From CAZBRS01 sp964494475 (GTDB lineage: Bacteria; Myxococcota_A; UBA9042; CAZBRS01), in the NCBI GenBank assembly GCA_964494475.1, contig CAZBRS010000021.1:1-64000 (forward strand): a stretch of 64,000 nucleotides of DNA, written 5' to 3'. The translations under genes and the position numbers were made by a program. Numbering within the stretch: the first letter of the stretch is position 1; each line of letters begins with the position of its first letter. Below, in pieces: positions 50,213 to 58,848 of this stretch. The notes under the pieces were generated by a model that worked only from the letters and a program-made list of their open reading frames with translations, did no database searches and was not told the origin of the DNA.

Positions 50213-51841
50213 CTAGCCGCAGGAGCCCTGGACCTTGGAGTCGGTCGACAGCGTCTTGCCGCAGCCCTTGAGGTCCTTGTTGTTCTGGCACAGGCTCTGC
50301 TTGATGCGCTCGGCGTCGACGCCCGAGAACTTCGACTTGTTGTTCGCGAGCCACGTGGGGCTGGCCGAGATGCCCATGCCGTTCGCGATCTTGATGTCGT
50401 CGGAGTGCAGCTTCTTGCCTTCGGCGCCCGTGGAGCAGGCCTCGACCTTGGCCACGTCGAGCTTGGCCTTCGTCGCGCAGTCCTTCCAACCGGCCGCGTC
50501 GCGGATGTTGGGGTTGCGGCACCACGCGTACTCCATGCCCTTCTGCAGCCCGCCGTGCTTGAAGGCGCAGAGCTCACGGATGTTCTCGTCGACTTCCCAT
50601 TGGCCGTGCAGCGACTGGAAGGTGCCGTCGCCGTTCTCGGTGGCGATGTAGTGGACTTCGAACGTGATCTTGTCGTCCTTGAACGCCTCGAGGACTTCCT
50701 TCATGGCGTCGAGGGCCTTGATGCCGAAGGGGCAGCCCGACATGATGAAGACTTCGAGCTTCTTCGGGATTTCGGTGCGGCACTCGAGGGTGTTCTTGCA
50801 CGTGTCGTCGTCGCAGTCGATCTTGCCGTCGCCCGTGTCGTCGACCTTGTTGTCGCAGATCTCGGCGGCGGGATCGAACTTGGAGCCGACGTTCAGGCTG
50901 AGGAAGTCGCCCTGGGGGGTCATCCAGCGCTTCAGGCGGCCGTAGCCGGGGTCGGTCTCGACGCTCTTCTCGAACAGGAACGCGGGCAGGAACTTGACCT
51001 GGGTCTTGGTGTAGAGCTCCTTGCCGGCCGGGTCGGCGTAGTCGGTCTTGGCGATGGTCATGCCCGTGAACATGCCCTTGAGCTGGCCTTCCATACGCTG
51101 GACGCGGGCCTCGCACTCGGTGCAGCGCTTGTCGGAGATGACCGTCATGGTGAACTTCACGGGCTCGGGCAGCGTGGAGCACACCTGGGGCTTGGTCGAC
51201 AGCTTGTCACACACGACGCGCAGGAAGTCGACCTTCTCGCGGCCGCCGCTGTAGCGCTCGCCCGCCAGGAAGATGGTCGGGCTGCCGGTGGCCTTCTTGT
51301 CCTTGGCGGTCTTGAACGACTCGGCCAGGAGCTTCTTGCCCTCGTCGCCCTCGAAGCACGCCTTGATCTTGGCCTGGTCGATCTGGGCTTCGGTGGCGCA
51401 GGCCTCCCAGCCCTGGGGCAGCTGGCGGTAGTTCTTGTTCAGGCACGAGAAGAACGCCATGTACTTGGCGGGCTCGAGCTTCTGGGCACAGATCTCGAGC
51501 AGGTTGCCCTGCACTTCGGCGTCGCCGTGCATCGACTTGAACTGGCCGTTGCCCAGGTCGTCGCCGATGAACTCGAACTTCACGTCGACGTTGTCGCCGA
51601 TGTCCTTCATGACGTCGGCCATGGTGGTCATGACCTGCACGCCGTAGGGGCACTGCGACATGACGAACAGTTCGATCGGGATCTTCGCGCCGGGTGCGCC
51701 GGCAGCGGTGCCCTGGGGGGCGGCGGGCTGCTGCGCGGCCGCGGGCTGAGCGGGCTGCTCGCCGGCGGGCTTCGGGGTCTCTTTGCAGGCCGCGATCAGC
51801 AACAACGCGCTCATCGCCAGGGTGATCCAGTGCTTCCTCAT
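50213..51841 (-). CDS. Lipoprotein with three thioredoxin-like folds and Asp-rich motif
   Basis: The protein has 542 residues. The ATG at 51841 (GGAGG upstream) opens a lipoprotein signal ending IAAC. Three thioredoxin-fold parts follow. The first has FVMSQCPYGVQV with C64 (no second Cys in the CxxC place), the second C240TEC243 in a short domain, the third FIMSGCPFGIKAL with C370. Between second and third is an Asp-rich word CDNKVDDTGDGKIDCDDDTC (about 330-350), like Myxococcota calcium or metal motifs. The first and third repeat the pattern C-P-Y/F-G, HGDAEVQGN or HGQWEVDEN, and ATGSPTIFLAG or SASPTWLAN (the cis-Pro loop), so they are duplicates. A disulfide carrier or sensor in the envelope is likely. 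Confidence 0.8.
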   Translation of the reverse strand: MRKHWITLAMSALLLIAACKETPKPAGEQPAQPAAAQQPAAPQGTAAGAPGAKIPIELFVMSQCPYGVQVMTTMADVMKDIGDNVDVKFEFIGDDLGNGQFKSMHGDAEVQGNLLEICAQKLEPAKYMAFFSCLNKNYRQLPQGWEACATEAQIDQAKIKACFEGDEGKKLLAESFKTAKDKKATGSPTIFLAGERYSGGREKVDFLRVVCDKLSTKPQVCSTLPEPVKFTMTVISDKRCTECEARVQRMEGQLKGMFTGMTIAKTDYADPAGKELYTKTQVKFLPAFLFEKSVETDPGYGRLKRWMTPQGDFLSLNVGSKFDPAAEICDNKVDDTGDGKIDCDDDTCKNTLECRTEIPKKLEVFIMSGCPFGIKALDAMKEVLEAFKDDKITFEVHYIATENGDGTFQSLHGQWEVDENIRELCAFKHGGLQKGMEYAWCRNPNIRDAAGWKDCATKAKLDVAKVEACSTGAEGKKLHSDDIKIANGMGISASPTWLANNKSKFSGVDAERIKQSLCQNNKDLKGCGKTLSTDSKVQGSCG

Positions 51842-51890
51842 GAGTCGATCCTCCATGACAAGGGTTCTCGTCACCACGTACGGAACCCGG

Positions 51891-51918
51891 ATTGTAGGGA
51901 CCGTATTCCGGCTTGCAA
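51891..51918 (-). promoter_or_regulatory. Promoter of the triple thioredoxin-fold lipoprotein gene
   Basis: On the minus strand TTGCAA (51918-51913), 16 bases, TACAAT (51896-51891). The predicted start near 51884 leaves a leader of about 43 bases. Confidence 0.65.
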
Positions 51919-51944
51919 GTCTTTTCTGCGGCGTGGCGAGAGGA

Positions 51945-53234
51945 TCAGTCGCGGTAGAAGGCTTCGAGCTTCTTCAGCTTGGAGGGATGGCGCATCTTGT
52001 CGATGGCCTTGGCCTCTATCTGCCGGATGCGTTCGCGCGTGAGGTCGAAGGCTTTGCCGACCTCCTCGAGCGTGTAGGTGCGGTCCATGCCCAGCCCGAA
52101 GCGCATGCGCAGGATCTGGCGCTCGCGGTCGGAGAGTTCGTCGAGGGCCTCCTCGATGCTCTCCTGCAGGTTCTGCTCGACGACCTCGTCCATCGGGCTG
52201 CGGATCGAGTCGTCGGCGATGAAGTCGCCGAGGTGGCTGTTCTCGTCGTCGTTCACGGGCATGTCGAGGCTGATCGGCGCGTTCAACAGGTGCATGATCT
52301 TCCGGAACTGCCGCATCGTGATCTGGAGCCGGGCCGCCATGGTCTCGTCCGAGATCGGCGCCGCGCCCTCGCCCTCGAGGCGTTGCCGCGTTCGTTGGAA
52401 CTCGTGGATGAGGTCCATGATGTGCGACGGGATGCGGATGGTCCGGCCTTGCTCGGCGATGGCCCGCGTGATGGCCTGGCGGATCCACCAGGTGGCGTAC
52501 GTCGAGAACTTGTGCCCGCGCTTGTAGTCGAACTTCTCGACGGCGCGGATGAGGCCGATGTTGCCCTCCTGCACCAGATCCATGAACGCGAGCCCGCGGT
52601 TCGTGTAGCGCTTCCCGATGCTCACCACGAGGCGCAGGTTGGCGCGGATCATGCGGCTGCGGGACTGCTCGATGACGCGCGCCGAGTTCGTGACCGTCGC
52701 CAGCTTCTCGCGCAGGGCCTCGATCGTCAGGCCTTGCGCTCGGGTGGCCGTGCGGCTGGCGCGCTCGAGGGTGCGCGTGACGCCGGCGCGGAAGGTGAAG
52801 ATGATCTCGTTCAGGATGCGCACCCCGACGATGCTGTCGCGGAACGTCTCGAAGACCCGTGGCGCGAGCTCGTCGGGCCTGCCCCCGGCCTCTTCGATCT
52901 GCTGCAGCGAACGCACCAGGTACTCGAGCTCGCGCGCCAGGCGGTAGATGTCGTCGGGTCGCAGCACCTCGTCGTGGATGGCGACCGACGCCAGAAGGTA
53001 GCGGTTCTTCAGGATGCGCGCCGGCAACTGGAAGAGCAGGTCCCGGCCGCGAGGGTAGCCGAGCAGCTCGCGCAGGATGGCGATCGAGTGGTCCTCGACC
53101 CGACGGGACAACAGCACCTCGTCGTCCTTCGAGAGGAGCTTCTCGCGCCCGATGGAGCGCAAGTAGGTGAGGACCGAGCCCACCTCGTCGTCGAAGACGG
53201 GCTTGGCTTCGGGGGTGCTCAGTGACGTTTCCAT
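51945..53234 (-). CDS. RpoD-family (group 1/2) RNA polymerase sigma factor
   Basis: The protein has 429 residues. The ATG at 53234 is preceded by GAGGAGG. Region 1.2 is VGSVLTYLRSIGREKLLSKDDE; region 1.1 is absent. A divergent spacer of about 130 residues separates it from region 2 (RLVVSIGKRYTNRGLAFMDLVQEGNIGLIRAV). Region 3 and 4 read DDENSHLGDFIADD and TLEEVGKAFDLTRERIRQIEAKA. These are the words of housekeeping sigmas, but the size (about 430, not 600 or more) and missing 1.1 suggest a second, alternative sigma such as RpoS-like. A sigma-54 promoter 40 bases upstream supports regulated expression. Confidence 0.9.
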   Translation of the reverse strand: METSLSTPEAKPVFDDEVGSVLTYLRSIGREKLLSKDDEVLLSRRVEDHSIAILRELLGYPRGRDLLFQLPARILKNRYLLASVAIHDEVLRPDDIYRLARELEYLVRSLQQIEEAGGRPDELAPRVFETFRDSIVGVRILNEIIFTFRAGVTRTLERASRTATRAQGLTIEALREKLATVTNSARVIEQSRSRMIRANLRLVVSIGKRYTNRGLAFMDLVQEGNIGLIRAVEKFDYKRGHKFSTYATWWIRQAITRAIAEQGRTIRIPSHIMDLIHEFQRTRQRLEGEGAAPISDETMAARLQITMRQFRKIMHLLNAPISLDMPVNDDENSHLGDFIADDSIRSPMDEVVEQNLQESIEEALDELSDRERQILRMRFGLGMDRTYTLEEVGKAFDLTRERIRQIEAKAIDKMRHPSKLKKLEAFYRD

Positions 53235-53273
53235 CGCCTGCCTCCTCGGGCGGGTCGCCCGGCCCAAACTAAA

Positions 53274-53290
53274 TGCAACCCACGTGCCAG
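53274..53290 (-). promoter_or_regulatory. Sigma-54 (-24/-12) promoter of the sigma-factor gene
   Basis: On the minus strand CTGGCACGTGGGTTGCA runs from 53290 to 53274. It matches YTGGCACGRNNNTTGCW at all defined positions except the R, with GG and GC at the right spacing. The start would be near 53263, 29 bases before the ATG. Sigma-54 needs an activator protein, none of which is in the window. Confidence 0.85.
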
Positions 53291-53412
53291 GATCGACCCC
53301 GTGGCGGGACGCGGGGTTGCGCGTCGGGCCCGGTGGCGATCTATGACATCGAGATCAGGGAGGGGCTGGGTCGCGGAAGAATTTCGGCAGCCCGGGAGGC
53401 GGAAGGTCCGGA

Positions 53413-54966
53413 TCACTTGGCGAAGGCCACCGCGCGGGTCTCGCGGAGCACCGTGACGCGGATCTGGCCCGGGTACGTGAGCTCGGTCTCGATCTTGGCG
53501 GCGATGTCGCGCGCCATCACGACCGAGTCGTCGTCGCTCACCTTCTCGGCCTCGACCACCACGCGCAGCTCGCGGCCGGCCTGGATGGCGTAGCTCTTCT
53601 CGACGCCCTTGAACTCGGCGGCGATGGACTCGAGCTTCTCGATGCGCGCGATGTACGACTCGAGCATCTCACGACGCGCGCCGGGGCGGGCGCCCGAGAG
53701 GGCGTCGGCCGCCGAGACCAGCACCGCCAGGATCGTGCGCGGCTTCTCGTCTTCGTGGTGGGCGGCCACCGCGTGGATGACCTCGGGGTTCTCGTTGTAC
53801 TTCTTGAGGAGGTCGGCGCCGATGAGGGCGTGGGGCCCCTCGATCTTGTGGTCGACCGCCTTGCCGAGGTCGTGGAAGAGCCCGGCGCGGCGCGCCATCT
53901 TCACGTCGAGGCCGAGCTCGCCGGCCATGATGCCGGTGATGAACGCCACCTCGATGGAGTGGTACAGGATGTTCTGCGCGTAGCTCATGCGGTACTTGAG
54001 CGAGCCGAGCACCTTCAGCAGTTCGGGGTGCACGCCGTGGAGGCCGAGCTCGAAGATCGCGAACTCGCCGGCCTCCTTGATGGCCTGATCGACCTCCTTC
54101 TCGGTCTTCTTGACCACCTCTTCGATGCGGCTGGGGTGGATGCGGCCGTCGCTGACGAGCTTCTCGAGCGAGATCTTCGCGACCTCGCGCCGCACGGGGC
54201 TGTAGCCCGACAGGATGACCGCCTCGGGGGTGTTGTCGATGATCAGGTCGACGCCCGTGATCTGCTCGAACGCCTTGATGTTGCGGCCTTCGCGGCCGAT
54301 GATGCGGCCCTTCATGTCGTCGCTCGGCAGGTTCACGACCGACACGGTGCGCTCGCCCACGTACTCGCCGGAGTAGCGGCTGATGGCCGTCGAGATGATC
54401 TTCTTGGCGCGCTTCTCGGCCTCGAGCTTGGCCTCCTCTTCGAGGTTCCGGATCATCTTGGCCGCGTCGTGCTTCACGCCGTCGATGAGCGACTCGTGCA
54501 GGGCGTTGCGGGCGTCTTCGCGCGTGAGCCCCGCGACCTGCTCGAGCTGCTTCTCGGCTTCCTGGATCAGCTCGTCGTGCTTGGCCTTGGCGGTGGTGAC
54601 CGCCTTCTCGCGGTCGCCGAGCGACTGCTCGCGCCGGGCGATCTCGGTCTCCTTGGCGGTGACGAGGTCGCTCTTCTTCTCGATGCTCTCTTCCTTCTTG
54701 ACGAGCCGCGCCTCCTGCTTCTGCAGTTCGAGCCAGCGCTCGCGGTTCTCCTTCTCCTGCTCGTTCAGCTTCTGCTCACGCTCGCGGTGCTTCTGGTCCA
54801 CGTCGCGACGCAGATCGTCGCCTTCCCGTCGGGCCGCGCGACGGATCTCCTCGGCCTCGGCCTCGGCTTTGCGTCGAGCCCCCGCAGCGGCCGTTCGGCC
54901 GTACGCGAGCATGACGACGACGCCGAGGGCCAGCCCCCCTAGCCCTGCTGCAAGGATGCCAATCAC
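53413..54966 (-). CDS. rny: Ribonuclease Y
   Basis: The protein has 517 residues, starting at GTG 54966 after AGGAGG. An N-terminal membrane helix (ILAAGLGGLALGVVVMLAYG) is followed by a coiled coil to about 185 (repeated KxxE/QKxx), a KH domain with DDMKGRIIGREGRNIKAFEQ, and an HD domain with AGLFHDLGKAVDH and VAAHHEDEKP. It is the membrane-anchored endoribonuclease that starts mRNA decay in many bacteria that lack or complement RNase E. It follows zapA on the same strand with a structured 99-base gap. Confidence 0.96.
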   Translation of the reverse strand: MIGILAAGLGGLALGVVVMLAYGRTAAAGARRKAEAEAEEIRRAARREGDDLRRDVDQKHREREQKLNEQEKENRERWLELQKQEARLVKKEESIEKKSDLVTAKETEIARREQSLGDREKAVTTAKAKHDELIQEAEKQLEQVAGLTREDARNALHESLIDGVKHDAAKMIRNLEEEAKLEAEKRAKKIISTAISRYSGEYVGERTVSVVNLPSDDMKGRIIGREGRNIKAFEQITGVDLIIDNTPEAVILSGYSPVRREVAKISLEKLVSDGRIHPSRIEEVVKKTEKEVDQAIKEAGEFAIFELGLHGVHPELLKVLGSLKYRMSYAQNILYHSIEVAFITGIMAGELGLDVKMARRAGLFHDLGKAVDHKIEGPHALIGADLLKKYNENPEVIHAVAAHHEDEKPRTILAVLVSAADALSGARPGARREMLESYIARIEKLESIAAEFKGVEKSYAIQAGRELRVVVEAEKVSDDDSVVMARDIAAKIETELTYPGQIRVTVLRETRAVAFAK

Positions 54967-54988
54967 GGATGCCTCCTTCCTTGGCTGC

Positions 54989-55062
54989 TACTCTTTCGGG
55001 GGGACAGATCGGTCCGTCAGTCAGCGAATATCTGAAAACGAACCCAATCCTCCCGAAGAGTA
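54989..55062 (-). ncRNA. Structured RNA element between zapA and rny
   Basis: The outer arms TACTCTTTCGGGGGG (54989-55003) and CCTCCCGAAGAGTA (55049-55062) pair over about 13 bases with one bulge and one mismatch. An inner stem CAGAT/ATCTG (55005-55009 and 55030-55034) lies within. It fills the gap and could be a cis element of rny or a small RNA. The surroundings are unusually A/T-rich. Confidence 0.5.
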
Positions 55063-55065
55063 TAT

Positions 55066-55338
55066 TTATAAAGCTGACTCGGTTCTCCGAATCAGCGCCT
55101 CCAGCCGCTTCGCGGCCTCTTCGTGTCGTACGAGCCGGGCCTCCGCGTCGAGGACCTCGTCGGTGAGGGTCAGGAGCCCGAGCGCGAACAACTCGCGCTC
55201 CGGCAGGTCACGGCCCTGACGAATGCCCTCGAGGGTCTCGCGGATGCGGTGCTCGATGCTCCGGACGCGCTCCTCGGGCAGCTGCGTTCGGATCGCGAGG
55301 GCGGCCCCGCCGATGTCGACCTGCACCGTTCCGGACAC
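55066..55338 (-). CDS. zapA: Cell division protein ZapA
   Basis: The protein has 90 residues from the GTG at 55338 (GAGGGGAG upstream); a TTG at 55356 would add six. It has the ZapA head (VDIGGAALAIRTQLPEERVRSIEHRIRETL) and coiled-coil tail (LTDEVLDAEARLVRHEEAAKRLEALI). It bundles FtsZ filaments at the division site. Position before rny and the structured RNA matches zapA loci of many bacteria, where 6S RNA is often near. Confidence 0.85.
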   Translation of the reverse strand: MSGTVQVDIGGAALAIRTQLPEERVRSIEHRIRETLEGIRQGRDLPERELFALGLLTLTDEVLDAEARLVRHEEAAKRLEALIRRTESAL

Positions 55339-55376
55339 GGGGCTCCCCTCGTACAACTCAGTTCATTACTTTCGCA

Positions 55377-55395
55377 TTGACAGTCCTGCTGTCAA
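55377..55395. promoter_or_regulatory. Perfect palindrome between zapA and the lipoprotein gene
   Basis: TTGACAG-N5-CTGTCAA, 7-bp arms, reads as a -35 hexamer on both strands. No good -10 follows at the right distance on either strand, so an operator role is at least as likely. Confidence 0.45.
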
Positions 55396-55478
55396 GAACG
55401 GAGTTCGAGCCGAGAGCGGTCGTTGCGTTGGGGCAGCCTTTCCCACAGAATACTCCTGCGGCCTTTCGGGAGCGGATG

Positions 55479-57848
55479 ATGCGTCACGTGCTCGGGGTGT
55501 GCTTGCTGTTGGCGTTGTGGGCCTGTTCGGGGGGGGCGGGAGGCCCCGACGCGGGCGAGGCGACGCTCGACCCCTGCGCGGGGGGAGCGGTCGTGGCCTT
55601 CCTGCTGCCCGAGCAGGTGGCCGTGTCGGCGGGCGGACAGTTCTTCAGCGTGGCCGCCGTCGCCTTCGGTGACTTCGAGGACGTGCGCGTCCTCCAGGGC
55701 GACGCGCTCGTGGGCGCCGCGCCGCAGTTGCCCTACTTCGAGCTCCCCCCCACCCCGCTCGAGCCCGGACCCAATCGCTTCGTGCTGCAGGGCCGGCAGG
55801 CCGACGGGACCGTGATCGAGGACCACGTCACCGTGCTCTACACGCCCGAGGGCGCGGTCCCTCCGGCCCGCGTGAGCCCCGACTTCGCGGCGGTGGGCGT
55901 GCAGACGGCGCTGTTCTTCCGCCTCGACGTCAGCCGCCTGCCTCTGGTCGAGCCGGTCGTCGAGCTCTGGGCCGCCGACGCCGAAGGGGAGCCCGTCGCC
56001 TACGCTGCGCCCATGTTCGACAACGGCGATCTCACGGGGCGCGGCGACGAGCTGGCGGGAGACCTGGTCTTCGCGGTGCGGCTCGACCTCACGTTCGAGG
56101 CGCCCGGCCTCTCGTCTTTCGTGATGATCGCGTCGGGCCGGTACAACGCGACCGACGTGCAGCGCGTCTCGACGCGGGTCGACGTGCGGGCCATGGCGCC
56201 CCTGACCGCCGAGGAGTGCACGACGCGCCAGGCGGTGCTCGGCGACCTGCGGGCCTCGTTCGACCGCCAGCGGCTCGAGCTCTCGTTCGACCTGGCCCGT
56301 TCGGCCGTCCTCGCCGAGGCCCGGGCCCTCGAGGGGGTCGCCCAGGCCGGGGCCGACGCCTGCTCCGACGGTCTTTGGGTGCGCTTCGCCGACGGCGTGC
56401 TCGGGGTGGTGCCGCTGGCCGATTGGCGCGACGCCGACGAGCCCGCCGAGAGCGTGGAGTACCCGGGCTCGACCTGGAGCACCGATCGGGCGCTGGCGAG
56501 CCGGACGGCGTCGCTCGTGGGGGAGCACGCCGAGTTGGCGGCCGCGCTCGCTCCCGACGCGTGTCCTTCGTTGCTGGTGAGATCCGTCGAGGTCGACGGG
56601 CGCACGTTGCCGTACGACTGGGCCGGCCAGGTCGACGGTGGCGTGTTCTACCTGCGCGGCGAGGGGGACCTGGCCTTCGGCGGGCTCGAGCCCGAGGCGG
56701 CTCGCGCGTACGGGCTGACGCCGGGCGTGCCCACCCCCGTCGTCCTCCTGCCCCACGACGAGTTCTGCCGCGATCTGGGCGTCACGGGCGAGGAGTGCTC
56801 CTTCGATCCCCGGAAGCCCTCGAACTCACGTCACTGCGTGAGCTACGGCAAGCAGTGCGCGCTGCAGCGCGAGCGCGAAGACGGCGTCCTGTGGGGTGTG
56901 TGCCTCGACCGGCGCGTCCGTGACCTGCGCGCGGGCCGCCTCGTGCTCACCCCCTCGGGCTACGGCCTGACCCCCACGTTCGTGCGCGAGGCCCTGCCCG
57001 AGGTCGAGTCCGGGGTCGTGCTCCTCGACGTGCCGAGGGTCGACCGCGACGCACGCCTCGCCGCCGAGTTCCTGAAGAAGGGGTACAGCCTGGTGGCCGC
57101 GAGGGTCGGGCGCGGCGGCGACGATCCGTTCCCGGCGCTGGCCACCGACCTCCTCGGGCAGGCGCCCTGGGAGCCCGCCGATCACCCCGGGCTGCGCCTG
57201 TTCGGGACCGTGCGCGTGGGGGTGGCCCCCTATCGCCTGGCCAACGGGACGTTCGAGGAGGAGGGGCTGTCCGGGTGGCGCCTCACCGGCGACGCGCGGC
57301 GCGCGGCCGAGTTCGCGGGCCAGACGCCGGTCGAGGGCAAGGGCATGGCCGTCCTCTCCACGGGCCTCGGCTTCTCCGAGCAGGGCGGCGCCCTCGAGCA
57401 GGTCTTCTGCCCCGAGCCCGGCACCCGCAACCTCCGCTTCTTCTGGCGCTTCTACTCCGAGGAGTTCCTCGAGCAGTGCGGCTACCAGGAGTACCAGGAC
57501 GAGGTCGTGGTGTCGCTCTTCGTGGGGGGCGAGGAGACCCGCGTGCTCGACGTGCGCGTCAACGACCTGTGCCCCCCCGACGAAGACGCGGGCGTGTGCG
57601 GCGTGTGCGAGGACCCGAACCCGTTCAACTGCCCGTGCGGTGGTCTCAACCAGGACGACCTGGTCAAGGTCGAGGGGCTGCACTTCGACCAGCCCGAGGG
57701 TGACGTGTGGGGAGCGTCGTGGCGCGAGGCGTCGTTCCTGCTGCCGTTCGCGGGCATTCGCCCGGTGCACCTGCGCCTCGAGGTGCGCGACCGCGGCGAC
57801 AGCCACCTCGACAGCGCCGTGCTGCTCGATCGCATCGAGCTTCAATGA
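55479..57848 (+). CDS. Large lipoprotein of unknown function
   Basis: The protein has 789 residues. I chose the ATG at 55479 for SD spacing (GGGAG); ATG 55476 is adjacent. The signal ends LALWACSGG, a lipoprotein. The body is beta-rich with a likely immunoglobulin-like domain (about 30-130), a middle helical part, and a C-terminal part with NLRFFWRFYSEEFLEQCGYQEY broken by NDLCPPDEDAGVCGVCEDP. The last words resemble a jelly-roll or choice-of-anchor domain of secreted proteins. Cys pairs there may bind metal or form disulfides. I name no function. Divergent from zapA. Confidence 0.7.
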   Translation: MRHVLGVCLLLALWACSGGAGGPDAGEATLDPCAGGAVVAFLLPEQVAVSAGGQFFSVAAVAFGDFEDVRVLQGDALVGAAPQLPYFELPPTPLEPGPNRFVLQGRQADGTVIEDHVTVLYTPEGAVPPARVSPDFAAVGVQTALFFRLDVSRLPLVEPVVELWAADAEGEPVAYAAPMFDNGDLTGRGDELAGDLVFAVRLDLTFEAPGLSSFVMIASGRYNATDVQRVSTRVDVRAMAPLTAEECTTRQAVLGDLRASFDRQRLELSFDLARSAVLAEARALEGVAQAGADACSDGLWVRFADGVLGVVPLADWRDADEPAESVEYPGSTWSTDRALASRTASLVGEHAELAAALAPDACPSLLVRSVEVDGRTLPYDWAGQVDGGVFYLRGEGDLAFGGLEPEAARAYGLTPGVPTPVVLLPHDEFCRDLGVTGEECSFDPRKPSNSRHCVSYGKQCALQREREDGVLWGVCLDRRVRDLRAGRLVLTPSGYGLTPTFVREALPEVESGVVLLDVPRVDRDARLAAEFLKKGYSLVAARVGRGGDDPFPALATDLLGQAPWEPADHPGLRLFGTVRVGVAPYRLANGTFEEEGLSGWRLTGDARRAAEFAGQTPVEGKGMAVLSTGLGFSEQGGALEQVFCPEPGTRNLRFFWRFYSEEFLEQCGYQEYQDEVVVSLFVGGEETRVLDVRVNDLCPPDEDAGVCGVCEDPNPFNCPCGGLNQDDLVKVEGLHFDQPEGDVWGASWREASFLLPFAGIRPVHLRLEVRDRGDSHLDSAVLLDRIELQ

Positions 57849-57858
57849 CGCGTCCGGC

Positions 57859-57886
57859 TTGATTCCCCGGGCCGTGGTCTTATGCT
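57859..57886 (+). promoter_or_regulatory. Putative promoter of trxB
   Basis: TTGATT (57859-57864), 16 bases, TATGCT (57881-57886). The predicted start near 57893 leaves a leader of about 23 bases. Confidence 0.6.
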
Positions 57887-57915
57887 TGCCGCGTTGACGT
57901 GAACGGGGACGTTCC

Positions 57916-58839
57916 ATGCACGAGGTCGTGATCATCGGTTCGGGGCCTGCCGGGTGCACCGCCGCCATCTACGCGGCGCGCGCCAATCTGAAGCCGCTGG
58001 TGCTCGAGGGGGCCGAGCCGGGAGGCCAGCTCACCATCACCACCGACGTCGAGAACTTCCCGGGCTTCCCCGAGGGGATCACCGGGCCCGAGCTCGTCGA
58101 GCGCATGAAGGCCCAGGCCGAGCGCTTCGGCGCCGAGTTCCGGTACGGCGTGCTCGAGAAGGCCGACTTCTCCGCGCGGCCCTACACGCTGACGGTCGAC
58201 GGACAGGCCCTGCAGGCGCGCACGGTGATCATCGCCACGGGCGCCTCGGCGCGCTGGCTGGGCCTCGAGAGCGAGCAGCGCTTCCGGGGTCGCGGCGTGT
58301 CGGCCTGCGCCACCTGCGACGGCTTCTTCTTCAAGGGGCAGGAGATCGCGGTGGTGGGCGGCGGCGACACGGCCCTCGAGGAGGCCACGTTCCTGACGCG
58401 CTTCGCCTCGAAGGTCACGCTGGTGCACCGCCGCGACGAGCTGCGCGGCAGCAAGGTCATGGCCGCGCGTGCCCTCAAGAACCCCAAGATCGCGTTCGCC
58501 TGGAACTCGGTGGTCGACGAGGTGCTGGGCGACGACGAGAAGGGCATGACGGGCCTGCGCCTGAAGAACCTGAAGACGGGCGAGCTCTATGACTTGCCGG
58601 TCACCGGGCTGTTCGTCGCCATCGGCCACGTGCCGAACACCGAGCCCTTCCGCGGCCAGCTCGACCTGGACGAGGCCGGCTTCATCGTGCCGTCGAACCT
58701 CGTGCGCACCAGCAAGCCCGGCGTGTTCGTGGCGGGCGACGTGGCCGACTCGCGCTACCGCCAGGCCATCAGCGCCGCCGGCACGGGCTGCATGGCCGCG
58801 CTCGAGGCCGAGAAGCTGCTGGAGAGCGAAGAAGGGTAG
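57916..58839 (+). CDS. trxB: Thioredoxin reductase
   Basis: The protein has 307 residues. FAD site GSGPAGCTAAIYAAR, redox pair C131-AT-C134 (CATCDG), NADPH site VVGGGDTALEEATFL, and the final GCMAALEAEKLL are in order. It passes electrons from NADPH to thioredoxin in the cytosol. The LF VAIGHVPNT word is also normal. It is followed after nine bases by the methyltransferase gene, so an operon trxB-methyltransferase-SDR is probable. The many Cys-rich exported proteins in the window make a link to disulfide balance attractive but unproven. Confidence 0.95.
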   Translation: MHEVVIIGSGPAGCTAAIYAARANLKPLVLEGAEPGGQLTITTDVENFPGFPEGITGPELVERMKAQAERFGAEFRYGVLEKADFSARPYTLTVDGQALQARTVIIATGASARWLGLESEQRFRGRGVSACATCDGFFFKGQEIAVVGGGDTALEEATFLTRFASKVTLVHRRDELRGSKVMAARALKNPKIAFAWNSVVDEVLGDDEKGMTGLRLKNLKTGELYDLPVTGLFVAIGHVPNTEPFRGQLDLDEAGFIVPSNLVRTSKPGVFVAGDVADSRYRQAISAAGTGCMAALEAEKLLESEEG

Positions 58840-58848
58840 CGCGCCCGT

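Noticed and set aside
54967..55065. 6S RNA in the zapA-rny gap
   Set aside because: The gap has only 99 bases, while 6S is about 180. The internal bubble typical of 6S is not seen.
55377..55395. LexA box
   Set aside because: The half sites are ACAG...CTGT, opposite in order to the CTGT...ACAG type, and the controlled genes are not SOS genes.
57873..57888. GG-N10-GC pattern before trxB as sigma-54 promoter
   Set aside because: Only GG and TTGC match; the TTGATT-N16-TATGCT sigma-70 promoter explains the site better.
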